64,000 nt of DNA, taken from the NCBI GenBank assembly GCA_964030475.1, contig CAXIPT010000001.1, positions 161,526 to 225,525 on the forward strand. Reading direction: 5' to 3'. The notes beneath the pieces are model-generated. The model saw only the letters and a program-made list of their open reading frames with translations. It did not search any database and was not told the DNA's origin. This stretch comes from Tethya wilhelma. Its lineage: Eukaryota > Porifera > Demospongiae > Tethyida > Tethyidae. The position numbers and the translations under genes were made by a program. Positions 11,669-27,000 of the stretch are shown here, one piece after another; position 1 is the stretch's first letter, and every line of letters starts with the position of its first letter.

Positions 11669-12966
11669 ATGGCCTACAGAGCACAGAAAGTACAGAAAGT
11701 GATGGTCCAACCTATCGTATCCTGCAGATCATAATGGCTGCATGCTGGTACTATGTCCGTGGGCTTGCAGCTAGAAATTTGTCAATATACTCTATTTAAT
11801 GCGCACCATATTGTAAGGGTGTATGTGAATTCATGAGATGCTGCAAATTCCTTAACATTTCCCTCAGAACCTGATCTTCAGGTACCTTCAGAATGTAAGT
11901 TAATACAGCAGAGTACATCACCTGTAGCTGTGCATGATTTAGCTGTGTTTGCATGTCTTGCCTGTGAGTGTCATCTCAATGTGCATGCTTTTATATGTAT
12001 GTTTGTAGAAATCTCGTGTTCAAGTGTGGCTGTATGGACGAGGAAAGATGAGAATTGAAGGAATTATCATTGTAAGTGAGCCCCTCTGAGTATGTCTATA
12101 CCATGCAGTGCTCCATGTCTCATCAGTGTTAATGTAGCTGGTACCGTATAGCGGAAAATTTTCGTATGGTGGAAATTTTCATATTTTTCGTATGCACTTC
12201 GACTATACAAAAATTAAAACTGCGAAAATTTAAAATCTGCATTTACTTTATACGGCCGTGCACCACGTATACGAAATTTAAAACTACGAAAAAAATTTCT
12301 GCCGCGTTTATACGAAATTTTGCACCAACGAAAATTTCCCGCTATACGGTACTATAATTATGATGTAATGTATGGCAGGGGTTTGATGAGTTCATGAACC
12401 TGGTGATGGATGAGGCTGAAGAGGTATTCCTGAAGGAAGGCATTCGAAAACCAATTGGTATGTTACTCTTAGTTGCATGGACTGTACATCAGTTGGTAGT
12501 GTGCTGACAACTCTAGATAGTCATGCACTGGTCACTTGGTTCGTCAGTTGCATTTGGCAGGCATTGTAGTAACGAGCAATAAAATGACCAGTGCATAACT
12601 ATGTAATCCAACTGCTGTAACAGTGCTGTTCCTAGTCTTGTTTGCCTAGTCTTGTTTGCCGCAATGTATATATTGAAGGTTGGTATCAGTATTGCATGTC
12701 CGAAACTGATCAAAGCTGAATCAATCAGGCCGATAGCAATTGCCACTGCTCCCTTTGTATGTTGAGCAATTGCAAGTGTATTTTTTAATTATCAGCCTGA
12801 CGGGTGTGTGATGACATGGCATGACCTTTGTGTGTAAATCACTGCATGCTCTATAAGGTTGGTGTGTCTGTTATTGGTCTGTTGTTTGCCTGCAGGTCGT
12901 ATTCTGTTACGAGGAGACAACATCACTCTCATTATGCAAGTCAACAGCGACAAGAAACAGTCGTGA
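11669..12966 (+). CDS. SNRPE: Small nuclear ribonucleoprotein E (Sm E)
   Basis: Sm E joins SmF and SmG in the heptameric ring on U1, U2, U4 and U5 snRNA during spliceosome assembly. Five exons: 11669-11716, 11868-11894, 12009-12071, 12379-12457, 12896-12966, all with GT-AG borders and consistent phases, encode 95 residues against 92 in human. The Sm1 motif (VQVWLYGRGKMRIEG, then GFDEFMNLVMDEAEEV) and Sm2 motif (GRILLRGDNITLI) are complete, and the product ends in QS. A palindromic MITE sits in intron 3. The gene diverges from the truncated TNPO3 copy over ~130 bp. This is the intact copy of the two. Confidence 0.93.
12141..12352. mobile_element. Palindromic MITE, TACCGTATAGCGG family
   Basis: Begins GTACCGTATAGCGG and ends with its reverse complement CCGCTATACGGTAC, with CGAAAATTTT-type inner repeats. 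It is absent from the equivalent intron of the other SNRPE copy, so it inserted after the two copies separated. Confidence 0.85.
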
Positions 12967-13255
12967 TGATTATTGTTTAGCACAGCTTCAATGATTTTTG
13001 TCACGCCCACATAATTACATTGTTGTCATGGTGATTTCAAAGTACAAATTGTGCAGTTACCCGCGCAAATAGTTTTACATCGTTTGCTATCCATAAAAGC
13101 CTGCAGGTGTTAAACGGTAAGTACTCGCAGTTTTGTTTAATGGTACAGTTAGTCACTTCGAGTGGGTCAGGCCTGCAGTATTGAAGAAATGGGGTATTCT
13201 TAATTGAGATCGCAGGTCTTTGATTCTAATTAATGCCCACCTTGATTGCATGCAG

Positions 13256-17314
<4,059 letters not shown>

Positions 17315-17522
17315 TTCACTATACACAGAAATGTATACCCTAACTGATATTCATTGACTACCTGGTACCAATGTACTCTGTGAATCTCAATGTGTTTTTA
17401 CTGTTCACACAAACTCATAATTGTTTTGAAGAATCTGGTCATATATACTCTATTAGCGTGCCACGTACGGCCACCCCCTACATAAGGCAATAGTGTAGAG
17501 TGCCTGTTATCAGTAGTTCAAG

Positions 17523-17984
17523 ATGGCTGGTTTAGGAGCTGACCCTATCATAGCTGCTGTAATGAGAGAGAATGGAGTGGACCCACAGGACATACCATAC
17601 AGCAGTGATCATCTGAGATATTACAAGGTGAAAGGGTTTGCTAGTTTCCCCTCTCATAAGCCCTGTTCTCGCTCTTGGAAGTCAGCCCATGCCTGGTGTG
17701 TGATAGACCTCAGAGCTCAGTGTATCAGCAGTAGGTACAAGCAAGAGTGCCAGAAGTGTGAGCGAGGAGTTGAGCCAGAATTTGATAATGAAGCTAAGAG
17801 GAGGATGGCTGAGTATGCTGTAGAGCAGTACCTCTATCGATCGGGAAGGAGGAGACGACCAGACAAGGATCCATTTGACTTTGATGACATGTATGATGCC
17901 CTGGATGACAGACCCCCTCACGATGAGAGGAGGTGTGAGAGGTGCAAGGAGCTGGGCAGGAGCTGCTGGAAGAAGAGAATCTAA
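17523..17984 (+). CDS. 3CxxC-type zinc-finger protein (ZAR1/RTP-like)
   Basis: Intronless ORF of 153 residues, starting MAGLGADPI about 210 bp after CAPS2. Its core, KGFASF...CSRSWKSAHAWCVIDL...CQKCERGVEP and the later RRCERCKELGRSC, fits the 3CxxC zinc-binding family. That family includes RTP chaperones and the RNA-binding end of ZAR1. The WxSxxAWC and QxCxxC patterns are clear. The first CxxC pair is altered to HKPC, so His may replace one Cys ligand. The middle (residues ~85-135) is strongly charged. No membrane anchor is present, so a role like RTP is unlikely. An RNA- or protein-binding role is inferred only from the fold. Confidence 0.65.
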   Translation: MAGLGADPIIAAVMRENGVDPQDIPYSSDHLRYYKVKGFASFPSHKPCSRSWKSAHAWCVIDLRAQCISSRYKQECQKCERGVEPEFDNEAKRRMAEYAVEQYLYRSGRRRRPDKDPFDFDDMYDALDDRPPHDERRCERCKELGRSCWKKRI

Positions 17985-18693
17985 TGGACAACAATAACTC
18001 CTAATTGCATTATTAGGCAGGAGAGAAATTGAGAATGATAAATGATGTTAGGGAAACATTTGTACTGTACACTGTGATCATGGATACATTAGCTCTAGTA
18101 TGTTATTGTAGTTTACATAAACTAGTGAGTGATGTTGTAACAATGTTATGATGATGACTCGGCTTCAAACCGGCAACATAACTATGTGGGTGTGGTATAG
18201 CTGGACATACTGCGCATGCACGCGAAAGGACATCAACAAGTCTATTTTTAGCACAGAGGTTATTGTGATATAAATAGATTGGGTAAGTCACACGCCTATA
18301 GCTCTTCTGCCCCAGCTGTACTGAAAGTGAGCGGTAGCCAACCGAGCGGAGAGAGAGCCTAGCCGAGGGAGACACAAGTGAGTAACGGGTCGGGCATGGT
18401 CGGGCTAGGATAGCAGGGCGGGAGAGGGCGTGCTGGGCCTGTCAACTCGTTGCAATACAATGATATGATGTATGAGAACAAACACAAATTACTTGTAATA
18501 AAAGAATAGTCAATTGGTGTGTTTTGTTAGTGCTGAGTTAATGTCGGTGTACACGAGTTGATAGCGTTGGCATGGGAGGCAATTGGTGGGACTCCAACTG
18601 CTAATGATGCTCACTTGATTCCCCTAATGAGTTAAGTGATGGTGTTTGGGTGTGGTCATTCAATCTGAGTGCCAATCATTCTACAGAGCTAGG
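17985..18693. other. Intergenic and promoter region of the Ras gene
   Basis: Contains a G/A-rich stretch at about 18320-18430 with a donor-like AAGTGAGTAACG near 18376, possibly the end of a 5' non-coding exon of the Ras gene. Confidence 0.35.
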
Positions 18694-19572
18694 ATGGCCT
18701 CAAACAAAGAGCTGACGGAGTACAAGCTAGTGGTGGTGGGGGGAGGAGGTGTGGGCAAGTCCGCACTCACCATACAGTTCATCCAGGTCAGTGTGTGTGT
18801 GTGTGTGTGTGTGTACTAGCTAGTACTATGTACAGCTTTAATTTCGAGGCATTTGTATTTCATGAAGTGATCTCAAGAAGTATTTTGTTGAATGCATTTT
18901 TGTGGTTAGGGGCCAGTCGCTACGTGGGGAATATAAATAACTTTTTTTTTTCCGTGGAACAAATTTCATGGATGGCTCTCATATTATACACACAAAGAGT
19001 GAAATTGAAGTCCTTGAAATCAAAGCTCTCCACAGTATACAGTGTGTGTGTGTTGAGCATGTGTGTGATTGTAAACTACAGAGCCACTTTGTGGAAGAGT
19101 ATGACCCTACAATTGAAGACTCATATCGTAAGCAGTGTGTCATTGACGATGAGGTGGCAGTGCTGGACATCCTGGACACAGCAGGACAAGAGGTGAGGAG
19201 GATGGGAGGGTGGATGGTGGGTCATCTCCTAGAGGTGACCCCTGGTGATGGTGTGTGTGTGTGACCCCCTGCAGGAGTTCAGTGCCATGAGGGAGCAGTA
19301 CATGCACACTGGAGAGGGGTTCCTACTGGTCTACTCTATTATCGACAGAAATAGTTTTGATGAGATTTCAAAATTCTATCGTCAGATTCTCAGAGTTAAG
19401 GATCGGTGAGTCTTAGTGTTGTAGTGTGAGTGTGACTGTAGGTTGATGGTGCCTCCTCCCTGTTCTTGCTGTGAGTTAGGTCTGAGTTCCCAATGATACT
19501 AGTGGCAAATAAAGCTGACCTGGAGCAAGATAGAGTGGTAAGTTGGAGTACATCTTAAGCTAGCTAGCTGCA

Positions 19573-19628
<56 letters not shown>

Positions 19629-19834
19629 NCTCTCTCTCTATCTAGGTGTCTTATGAAGAAGGTGAGGCATTAACACAACAGTTGAAGATAAAGTATGTTG
19701 AAACAAGTGCTAAACACAAGTTGAATGTTGAGAAGGCATTCCATGATTTGGTTCGCGTCATCCGACAAGCACAGAAGCCAGACAACTCCAAAGATAAGAA
19801 AAAGAAAGGAAAAAAGCGTTGCACTATTTTATAA
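18694..19834 (+). CDS. Ras-family small GTPase, R-Ras/M-Ras subfamily
   Basis: Five exons (18694-18786, 19082-19192, 19275-19405, 19480-19537, 19646-19834) encode about 193 residues. The P-loop is [10 protein letters not shown], switch I contains [10 protein letters not shown], switch II starts [16 protein letters not shown], and the guanine motifs NKAD and ETSAK are present. The end has a polybasic stretch and a CTIL CAAX box, predicting geranylgeranylation and plasma-membrane attachment. The doubled Gly after VVVG, IQFIQ and the short N-terminal extension resemble R-Ras. The [10 protein letters not shown] end resembles M-Ras. The gene probably predates or falls beside that split, so no exact symbol is given. 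Intron 1 starts with (GT)n and intron 4 holds a long (CT)n tract with one n at 19629. Confidence 0.93.
19577..19640. repeat. (CT)n microsatellite before a splice acceptor
   Basis: Fills the polypyrimidine-tract position before exon 5 of the Ras gene. It contains the single n at 19629. Confidence 0.9.
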
Positions 19835-20234
19835 TGCACCCTAGCCACACCCACCCTCACCACCTCTCACCAGAGTACATTAATTTTTATAGTGTGTTCA
19901 TTTTCCGTTTGTCTATAAATTATTGAGAAATTCTGTTTTTGTACATCAGCACACTATTGTTAACTAGAAATTAATTTTATTTAAAACTTTTCCTAGTCAC
20001 CACATGCCCTAGCTGGCCTGAGACAGTACCTGTCCAGCTCTCTCTGTGTGCACCACTACACTGTATGCCTTTGATCAGTACCATTTATGTGCACTTGTTT
20101 ACATACACATACACACATACAACTTTAAACCAACAAGTGTAAATGACATTACTACAAATGAACTAGAGTCAGCTCAGCATGTACATGAAGTCACTGACTG
20201 AGTGCAGGTGGTGTTCTAGCGGTGTTGGTTCTAG

Positions 20235-20872
20235 CTATGATACTATCTCTCCATAGGTAGCATGGACCCTGCCACTGCTGTCCTGGCCGGGGGATTTGCT
20301 TGGGTCCCCTCCTCTCTCCAGGTAGAGGTTGTCATAGGGGAACTGGCGGGGCACCTACAGACACACACAGACAGTTGGAACACAACCAGTGAGAGAGTAG
20401 ACACAGGAGGAGAGAGGCTCTGAGAAATATACACTAGTGTGGCAAACAATGAAATTGATGCTCTGGAGCTATACACCACTCTAATGTGGCTAAGGTGATA
20501 GTACTCTATAAAGATGTCCCCCCCCCCAGCTAGAGGTGGGTGTGTCTTACCGCTGGGTTCCTGGAGGGAGCGTCGTACAGAGAGGAGAGGTAATAGAGAC
20601 CTCCCAACAACCCAAACATGGTCAGCAGCTGACCCAGTGCCTGCCATCTGAATTAACCAGTGTGTGTGTGTGTGTGTGAATGAAGACCATTCAATAGCAA
20701 GGAACCATTCACTGCACACATTGTACAACATTGAAATGAGTTAGGTTCCTGTAACAAATCTAATCCAGTGACAGTGAAACACCACATCACACACACACAC
20801 CTGGTACATGTGCCATTGCTCTCTATAGCATCATACATCCACATGTTCAAAGCATCATCTTCTTCATGCAGC

Positions 20873-20906
<34 letters not shown>

Positions 20907-21252
20907 AATGGTGTAACATAGTGTAACACAACCTACAGGTGTCTCCTTGTCTCTTCTGTCCTGGTTGTCCCACCAACCTCGAGGTCGCTCCTCTTGAGCT
21001 GATCTCCATGGCAACACTGGGTAGTCTCCTAGCTTCAGACCTTCATCAATCTCCTTGGAAGAACTGAACACTGAAAATATACATAACTCTAATTAATGCA
21101 CATCCAAACTTAACTAAAGCCGTCACTCCAACCCTGCTGAGCGATACTAGTCACTCCCCGTTACCTCTGCTCGTAGAGACGGCAGTGGCTCTCCTCCAAG
21201 ACGCTCTGAGAGGAACCCTTCTCACACAAACCCCTCTCCAAACAGCGGCCAT
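20235..21252 (-). CDS. NDUFB8: NADH dehydrogenase 1 beta subcomplex subunit 8
   Basis: An accessory subunit of mitochondrial complex I with one inner-membrane span. Exons 21165-21252, 20937-21070, 20801-20871, 20551-20647 and 20235-20354 encode about 169 residues. The N-terminus ([21 protein letters not shown]) is Arg-rich without acidic residues, as in a mitochondrial presequence. LGDYPVLPW and WWDNQDRRD match the matrix-side part, [15 protein letters not shown] is the membrane segment, and [19 protein letters not shown] matches the conserved C-terminal block. Exon 2 must use donor GTAGGT rather than the overlapping GTTGTG to keep frame. A (CT)n tract on the coding strand precedes exon 3. 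Confidence 0.92.
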
Positions 21253-21323
21253 ATTTGGAGATGACGTCAGTGACCTCTGACCTTTAACTATTGGTGCACA
21301 TGTGGGAGGGGCTGATTAGCAAG
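21253..21323. promoter_or_regulatory. 71-bp bidirectional promoter with CRE and E-box-like motif
   Basis: Separates the divergent start codons of NDUFB8 (21252, minus) and the secreted-protein gene (21324, plus). It contains a perfect palindromic cAMP-response element TGACGTCA at 21262-21269, overlapping the TGACCTCTGACC region. It also carries GCACATGTGGGAGGGGCTG at about 21297-21315, which is shared with the gene at 8715. Function is inferred from position. Confidence 0.55.
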
Positions 21324-21869
21324 ATGAAGGTGCTCGTGTTGGTGTGTGTTCTGGCTGGGGTGATGGCGGCCGTGGAGCTAGCCTCCGCCGCACAGTGTAC
21401 CCCTGACAAAGACACTCCCTGCAAGTCTATGTGCAATGGAACATACTTCGATATAAGAAACATCTTTGATTTCCCGTGAGTAAAACCTAACTTGACCTCT
21501 TTATAAATACCTCATAGCATCATCTTAATTAAAATCTATAGCCTCTAATCTATAATAACGTTGTCAAATAGTTATATCTTGTCTTTCCCTAGTGTCAATA
21601 TCACTGACCCTCGAGGCTACTGGTATCTGTGGAGCCCTTGTGATGGTTTTCAGTGCCCAGAGAGCTCCAAGCCCTCAGGGAAGAACTGTGCTGTGTGCCA
21701 GAAGGCTGACCAGTACTACAACTGTGGCCACACCAGCGACCCCATCTGGCTCTTTAACTACAACTTTGGTGAAAACTTCATGTTCCAAATCCAGTACCCC
21801 TGGGGCACGGACTGGAGGTGAGGCCACAGTGTATTATTTCAACAACCATGATTATTAACACTGTACATA

Positions 21870-21940
<71 letters not shown>

Positions 21941-22196
21941 ACACAGGATGACGGTGTTCACCTTTCTTGTCGACAAAGATGCTGAAGTTGGGAAGCCAAG
22001 CATCAAGTTTGTTGGAGAGAATCCTTATCTCCAATATGTGAGTCATACCAATAGACTCTAATGTCCTTCGATTTCTATTTTTGATGTGGAGTTTGTGTGC
22101 ATCAATCTGTTCCAGAACTTCCTGGTGAAGGGTAGGTGTGTTGGTCAGCCTGACTACACTGGAGACTGCAAGAAATTCTACAACAGGAAACATTAG
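21324..22196 (+). CDS. Secreted Cys-rich protein, possibly MRH-like
   Basis: Exons 21324-21475, 21593-21817, 21947-22037 and 22116-22196 encode about 182 residues. MKVLVLVCVLAGVMAAVELA is a clear signal peptide. The mature part has spaced cysteines and aromatic motifs: YWYLWSPCDGFQC, CAVCQK, YYNCGHTSDPIW, YPWGTDWRMTVFTF and YLQYNFLVKGRC. This pattern resembles the mannose-6-phosphate-receptor-homology (beta-barrel) fold, where W, R and paired Cys recur in that order, but I cannot assign it firmly. There is no transmembrane segment, so the product is probably secreted or lumenal. It diverges from NDUFB8 over 71 bp. A long (GT)n tract precedes exon 3. Confidence 0.7.
21873..21938. repeat. (GT)n microsatellite
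   Basis: About 33 TG units in intron 2 of the secreted-protein gene, ending just before the acceptor CACACAG. Confidence 0.95.
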
Positions 22197-23073
22197 CTGA
22201 CTGGCTTCTTGTTACATGGGAGAAACTAGACTGAGCTAACTCTCATTGTTTGCTACTAATAATGTCATAGCTTATTGTGTTGAGTAATGTATGATGTTGC
22301 AATGTTGTTCTCACTCCCTGTGTTCATCCCTGATGTTTCCATTGTGTGTAGGCTTAAACTTTTGAAAAATTAAACACTGATTTTCAGATGTACGCGTAAT
22401 ACAACCGACACAGTGCAACTTCCCCTCAATCCATGCTATAGCAGGAAATAAGTTATTTCACATGACATTGCCAAACAACACCAATTAGTGAAAGTTGAAA
22501 GGATAGTTGACGTTCTTGAACCTGGTTTGCCCAATTCTGAAGTGTTTGAGCTATAGTTTGTGGTCCCTGATGATGTTTATCATCAACATGGTGCTTTCCA
22601 GTTCCCACAGAACTATCTAACAAAAGGAGATGCTATCTATGAACACCCACCTAAAGTTTACAGTTTGTCATGTGTATATATACCAGTATCATTACCTGGC
22701 AGCTAGGCTGATTGTTAATAATTTATCTTTCACAACGTGATTATCACTAATAAGATGATAACATTTATCATTAATTTTTAATTAATATTTTAGAATAATA
22801 TATATTTCTAGACAATTACAGTCATGCATGTGTGTGGATCAATAACTTCAGTCATGCATACAGAAAGCTAGAGTACGGTTTGAGGTGAATATGCCTGACT
22901 ATATATGCGGGGAACTGTTAAAAATTCAACAGGAACCATGCATGATCTTTATTGGGAATACTGTATATAGACTGAAAAATTATCAAACATTGATTTTCAG
23001 ATTTCAAACAGGAGGTCATTTCACAGTATAAATTTATTGCAATGTTATTATTAACTCTAGTTCATCAGTGACT
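22197..23073. other. Intergenic, no gene seen
   Basis: AT-rich sequence between convergent genes. It holds two related phrases near 22360 and 22970 (AAACA then CTGATTTTCAGAT or TTGATTTTCAGAT), perhaps remnants of a small repeat. Confidence 0.4.
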
Positions 23074-23491
23074 TCAACTAGCCTGCTCCTTGGAGGGCGG
23101 GGCAGGGACAGCCAGGGACTTCTTCTGGGAGAGGTTGATCTTGTCTCCGAGACTGAGGGCCATCCCCTGCGATCAGACACACCCACACTATAAACCACAC
23201 CCACATCTACCCATTGACTCCACCCACCTGTGTCTTGGCTCTGATCCTGATGTGCCCCTGTACGGGGGTGTTGGCCCCGCCCACCAGGGGACGCTCAATG
23301 CTCACATTAGCGAGGGCATCCTCACCAAAGATGCTGCGGGCGTAAAGGTTAGCGGCCAGGAAGCCACACTCACCAGTGAGGGCCTGAGGGGAGGGGAGGG
23401 GCAGAGGATAACGGAACAACACACCAAACAGTATATACAATAATCAGAAAAATGCACAAAAAAAATTCTAGTGTTCAGTTGTTGTTTTTTG

Positions 23492-23525
<34 letters not shown>

Positions 23526-24057
23526 CTACTCACCTGTTTGGGAGTGAGGCAGTTCATGTTGGTGGAGGTGAGGAGATGCTGGAGGAACTCTGAGAGGTCA
23601 GAGATGTTGGTGTTAATGGTGATCTTGTTCTCCCACTCAAACTCCGCCCACATCTTCCTGAACTCAGCATCGGTGCAGGATGCTGGCTGGATGTAGTCCA
23701 TGATGTCGATGTGGATGTTACTGAGGACCACCACGTTGCGGTCAGAGGTGGAGCCAACAATGTCATACACTGGAACACAAACAACAACTCATTGAACACT
23801 CTATGTAACTCACTGTAGCTACACTATGTAACTTGATGTTACACTGAATGTGTTAGCATTACTCACCTATGTTTCCAAAGATGATTCCATTCTCAGTTGA
23901 AGACACCTTGACACTGGCCTGGAGTAGTAGACATCATTACATCACATGACTGTCACATGACACTAGCAATGAGTGAAGTACCTTGATATTGACAAAGTCA
24001 TGTGGTCCCACAGTACAAGGCATGGGTTTCTCCACCAGCTTCAAGTCACCTGCGAGA

Positions 24058-24099
<42 letters not shown>

Positions 24100-27000
24100 C
24101 ATAAGATGGACAGCATTTCTCTTTATGTGGTGCTCAATGGCAGGTGAAATTGAATGCTACACCCTCGTCACTACACATGAAGCCCTCCCTCCCTCCCCCC
24201 TGACTCACCTAGTGTAGCCAGCTCCAGGGCCAGTCCCTGCAGGGTGTCTGGGGTCTGGTTCACCACCAGCACATCCAGGACGATGTCATACTGGTTGACA
24301 TTGACATAGGCTTCAGCATAGACCGGGTCAGAGAAACCAGTCAGTTGGACCACCTGTACAGGAAATTTTGGTGGGGGTTGTTGGTGCAAAATACTAACAA
24401 AAAAGGGCAGGAAAATATTTTCTCAGTTCTAAATTCATACACATTGCACCTGCTTGTATTCCATATGCAGTACTTTAAAGTTTTGTTTATTAGACCACAT
24501 ACATGTATGAAAAACATATCATATTATATGAACATAACATATTTGAACATGTATGAAACAAAACATCACATGATCCTCTCCAGCTGTACATACAGTATAT
24601 GGTGGCCTCCAAGCGGCACCCTATAAGCCCATAAGCCCCCATGAGCCCCCCGCGAGGTGACCTCACCTTGCTCAGCTGTGAGTTGTCCTTGTCCTGCTCC
24701 TTCTTCTGTGCCATCCCCGCCCCCCCAGTGGCCGTCAGGAGACTCATGTCGTACTTGTTCTCCCCAACCTCATCCCTCTGGGCCGCCAGCTGAAGGAACA
24801 CTATGAGGTCATCAGCATGGACCGACACCGCCTCCGATGAGGTCTAAGGTCAAGGTACAGAGGTTACGAGTAATTAGTCTAGGTCAGCACCAACTCTACA
24901 CTGACTCGGTGAATTACACAGACTTCAGCAATTCATTATCCACATAATGATAAACAAGTAGTAAAAATTTCAAAAAAATAAGTAGTGTAGGAATGGGCAG
25001 TGCGGTAAAAAGTATTGGAACAAGGCACGGTCTCAGTTTCGGCACATGACTACTTCATTTTTATTCTTGATCCCTCATATGGATTTTTCAGTGTCCTGTT
25101 GCAATAATCTGTACACTGATAGTACCGTATACGTATAGCTTATTGCACGCATTGGTTCAATTTCTACAGTAACTATAATCACTTGGGTAAGCAATGGAGT
25201 AAACCATAACAAACAGGTATATAACTTAAACTGGACTGCTGGCCAAGAGTTGGGCATAAAAATGAAGTAGTCATGTGCCGAAACTGAGACCGTGCCTTGT
25301 TCCAATACTTTTTACCGCACTGCCCATTCCTACACTACTTATTTTTTTGAAATTTTTACTACTTGTTCATTCACTTTTTTCAACACTACAGTGTGGAAAC
25401 ACTATCAGAGACTAGTTAGTCCCTACAAAAAGCTTGAGTGGGAGCTACATGCACTTCATTAGGCTGGAGGCTAGTGCGCATGCGCATAATAATGCCACGT
25501 GAATAATGACCTTTGTACTCTTACAAAGATGGCTGCATTGTAGTACATGAATTTATACACTAAGTTTCAAAGCTTTCTAGTTTTTGTTTAGGCCTATTTA
25601 TGATGAAAATGAGTATTAAAGAATGTAGTACCCATGAAAAGAACTTACTTTGTGCTGTCAAAGTTGGCTCAACACATTCTGGTTCCCTGGAAATCCTTTT
25701 CAAGTAAGTCAGTTAGGAAGTACGTACGTAAGTACGNGAGAGAGAGAGGCTACTCACCTGTTTGGGAGTGAGGCAGTTCATGTTGGTGGAGGTGAGGAGA
25801 TGCTGGAGGAACTCTGAGAGGTCAGAGATGTTAGTGTTAATGGTGATCTTGTTCTCCCACTCAAACTCCGCCCACATCTTCCTGAACTCAGCGTCGGTGC
25901 AGGATGCCGGCTGGATGTAGTCCATGATGTCGATGTGGATGTTACTGAGGACCACCACGTTGCGGTCAGAGGTGGAGCCAACAATGTCATACACTGGAAC
26001 ACAAACAACAACTCATTGAACACTCTATGTAACTCAATGTAGCTACACTATGTAACTTGATGTTACACTACCTATGTTTCCAAAGATGATTCCGTTCTCA
26101 GTTGAAGACACCTTGACACTGGCCTGGAGTAGTAGACATCATTAGATCACATGACTGTCACATGACACTAGCAATGAGTGTAGTACCTTGATATTGACAA
26201 AGTCATGTGGTCCCACAGTACAAGGCATCGGCTTCTCCACCAGCTTCAAGTCACCTGCGAGAGAGAGAGAGAGAGAGAGAAGAATATAAGATGGACAGTG
26301 TTTCTCTTTATGCGGTGCTCAATGGCAGGTGAAATTGAATGCTACACCCTCGTCACTACACATGAAGCCCTCCCTCCCTCTCTCCTAGACTCACCTAGTG
26401 TAGCCAGCTCCAGGGCCAGCCCCTGCAGGGTGTCTGGGGTCTGGTTCACCACCAGCACATCCAGGACGATGTCATACTGGTTGACATTGACATAGGCCTC
26501 AGCATAGACCGGGTCAGAGAAACCAGTCAGTTGGACCACCTGTACAGGAAATTTTGGTGGGGGTTGTTGGTGCAAAATACTAACAAAAAAGGGCAGGAAA
26601 ATATTTTCTCAGTTCTAAATTACACATTGCACCTGCTTGTATTCCATAATGCAGTACTTTAAAGTTTTGTTTATTAGAACCACATACATGTACGATAAAC
26701 ATTATATGAACATAACATAATTTGAACATATATGAAACATACATGAAAAACATCACACGATTCTCTCCTGCTATACATATAGTATATAGTGGCCTCCAAG
26801 TGGCACCCTATAAGCCCCCAAGCCCACAAGCCCCCATGAGCCCCCTACGAGGTGACCTCACCTTGCTCAGCTGTGAGTTGTCCTTGTCCTGCTCCTTCTT
26901 CTGTGCCATCCCTGCCCCCCCAGTGGCCGTCAGGAGACTCATGTCGTACTTGTTCTCCCCAACCTCATCCCTCTGGGCCGCCAGCTGGAGGAACACTATC

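Larger units (their letters stand above)
10571..12600. repeat. Duplicated TNPO3-SNRPE segment, copy 2
   Basis: Second copy of 5171-6999. It carries TNPO3 exons 1-6 only, but runs on into the missing last exon of SNRPE. Confidence 0.9.

Noticed and set aside
6281..12966. Two functional SNRPE genes
   Set aside because: The first copy lacks the exon with the Sm2 motif; only the second is complete.
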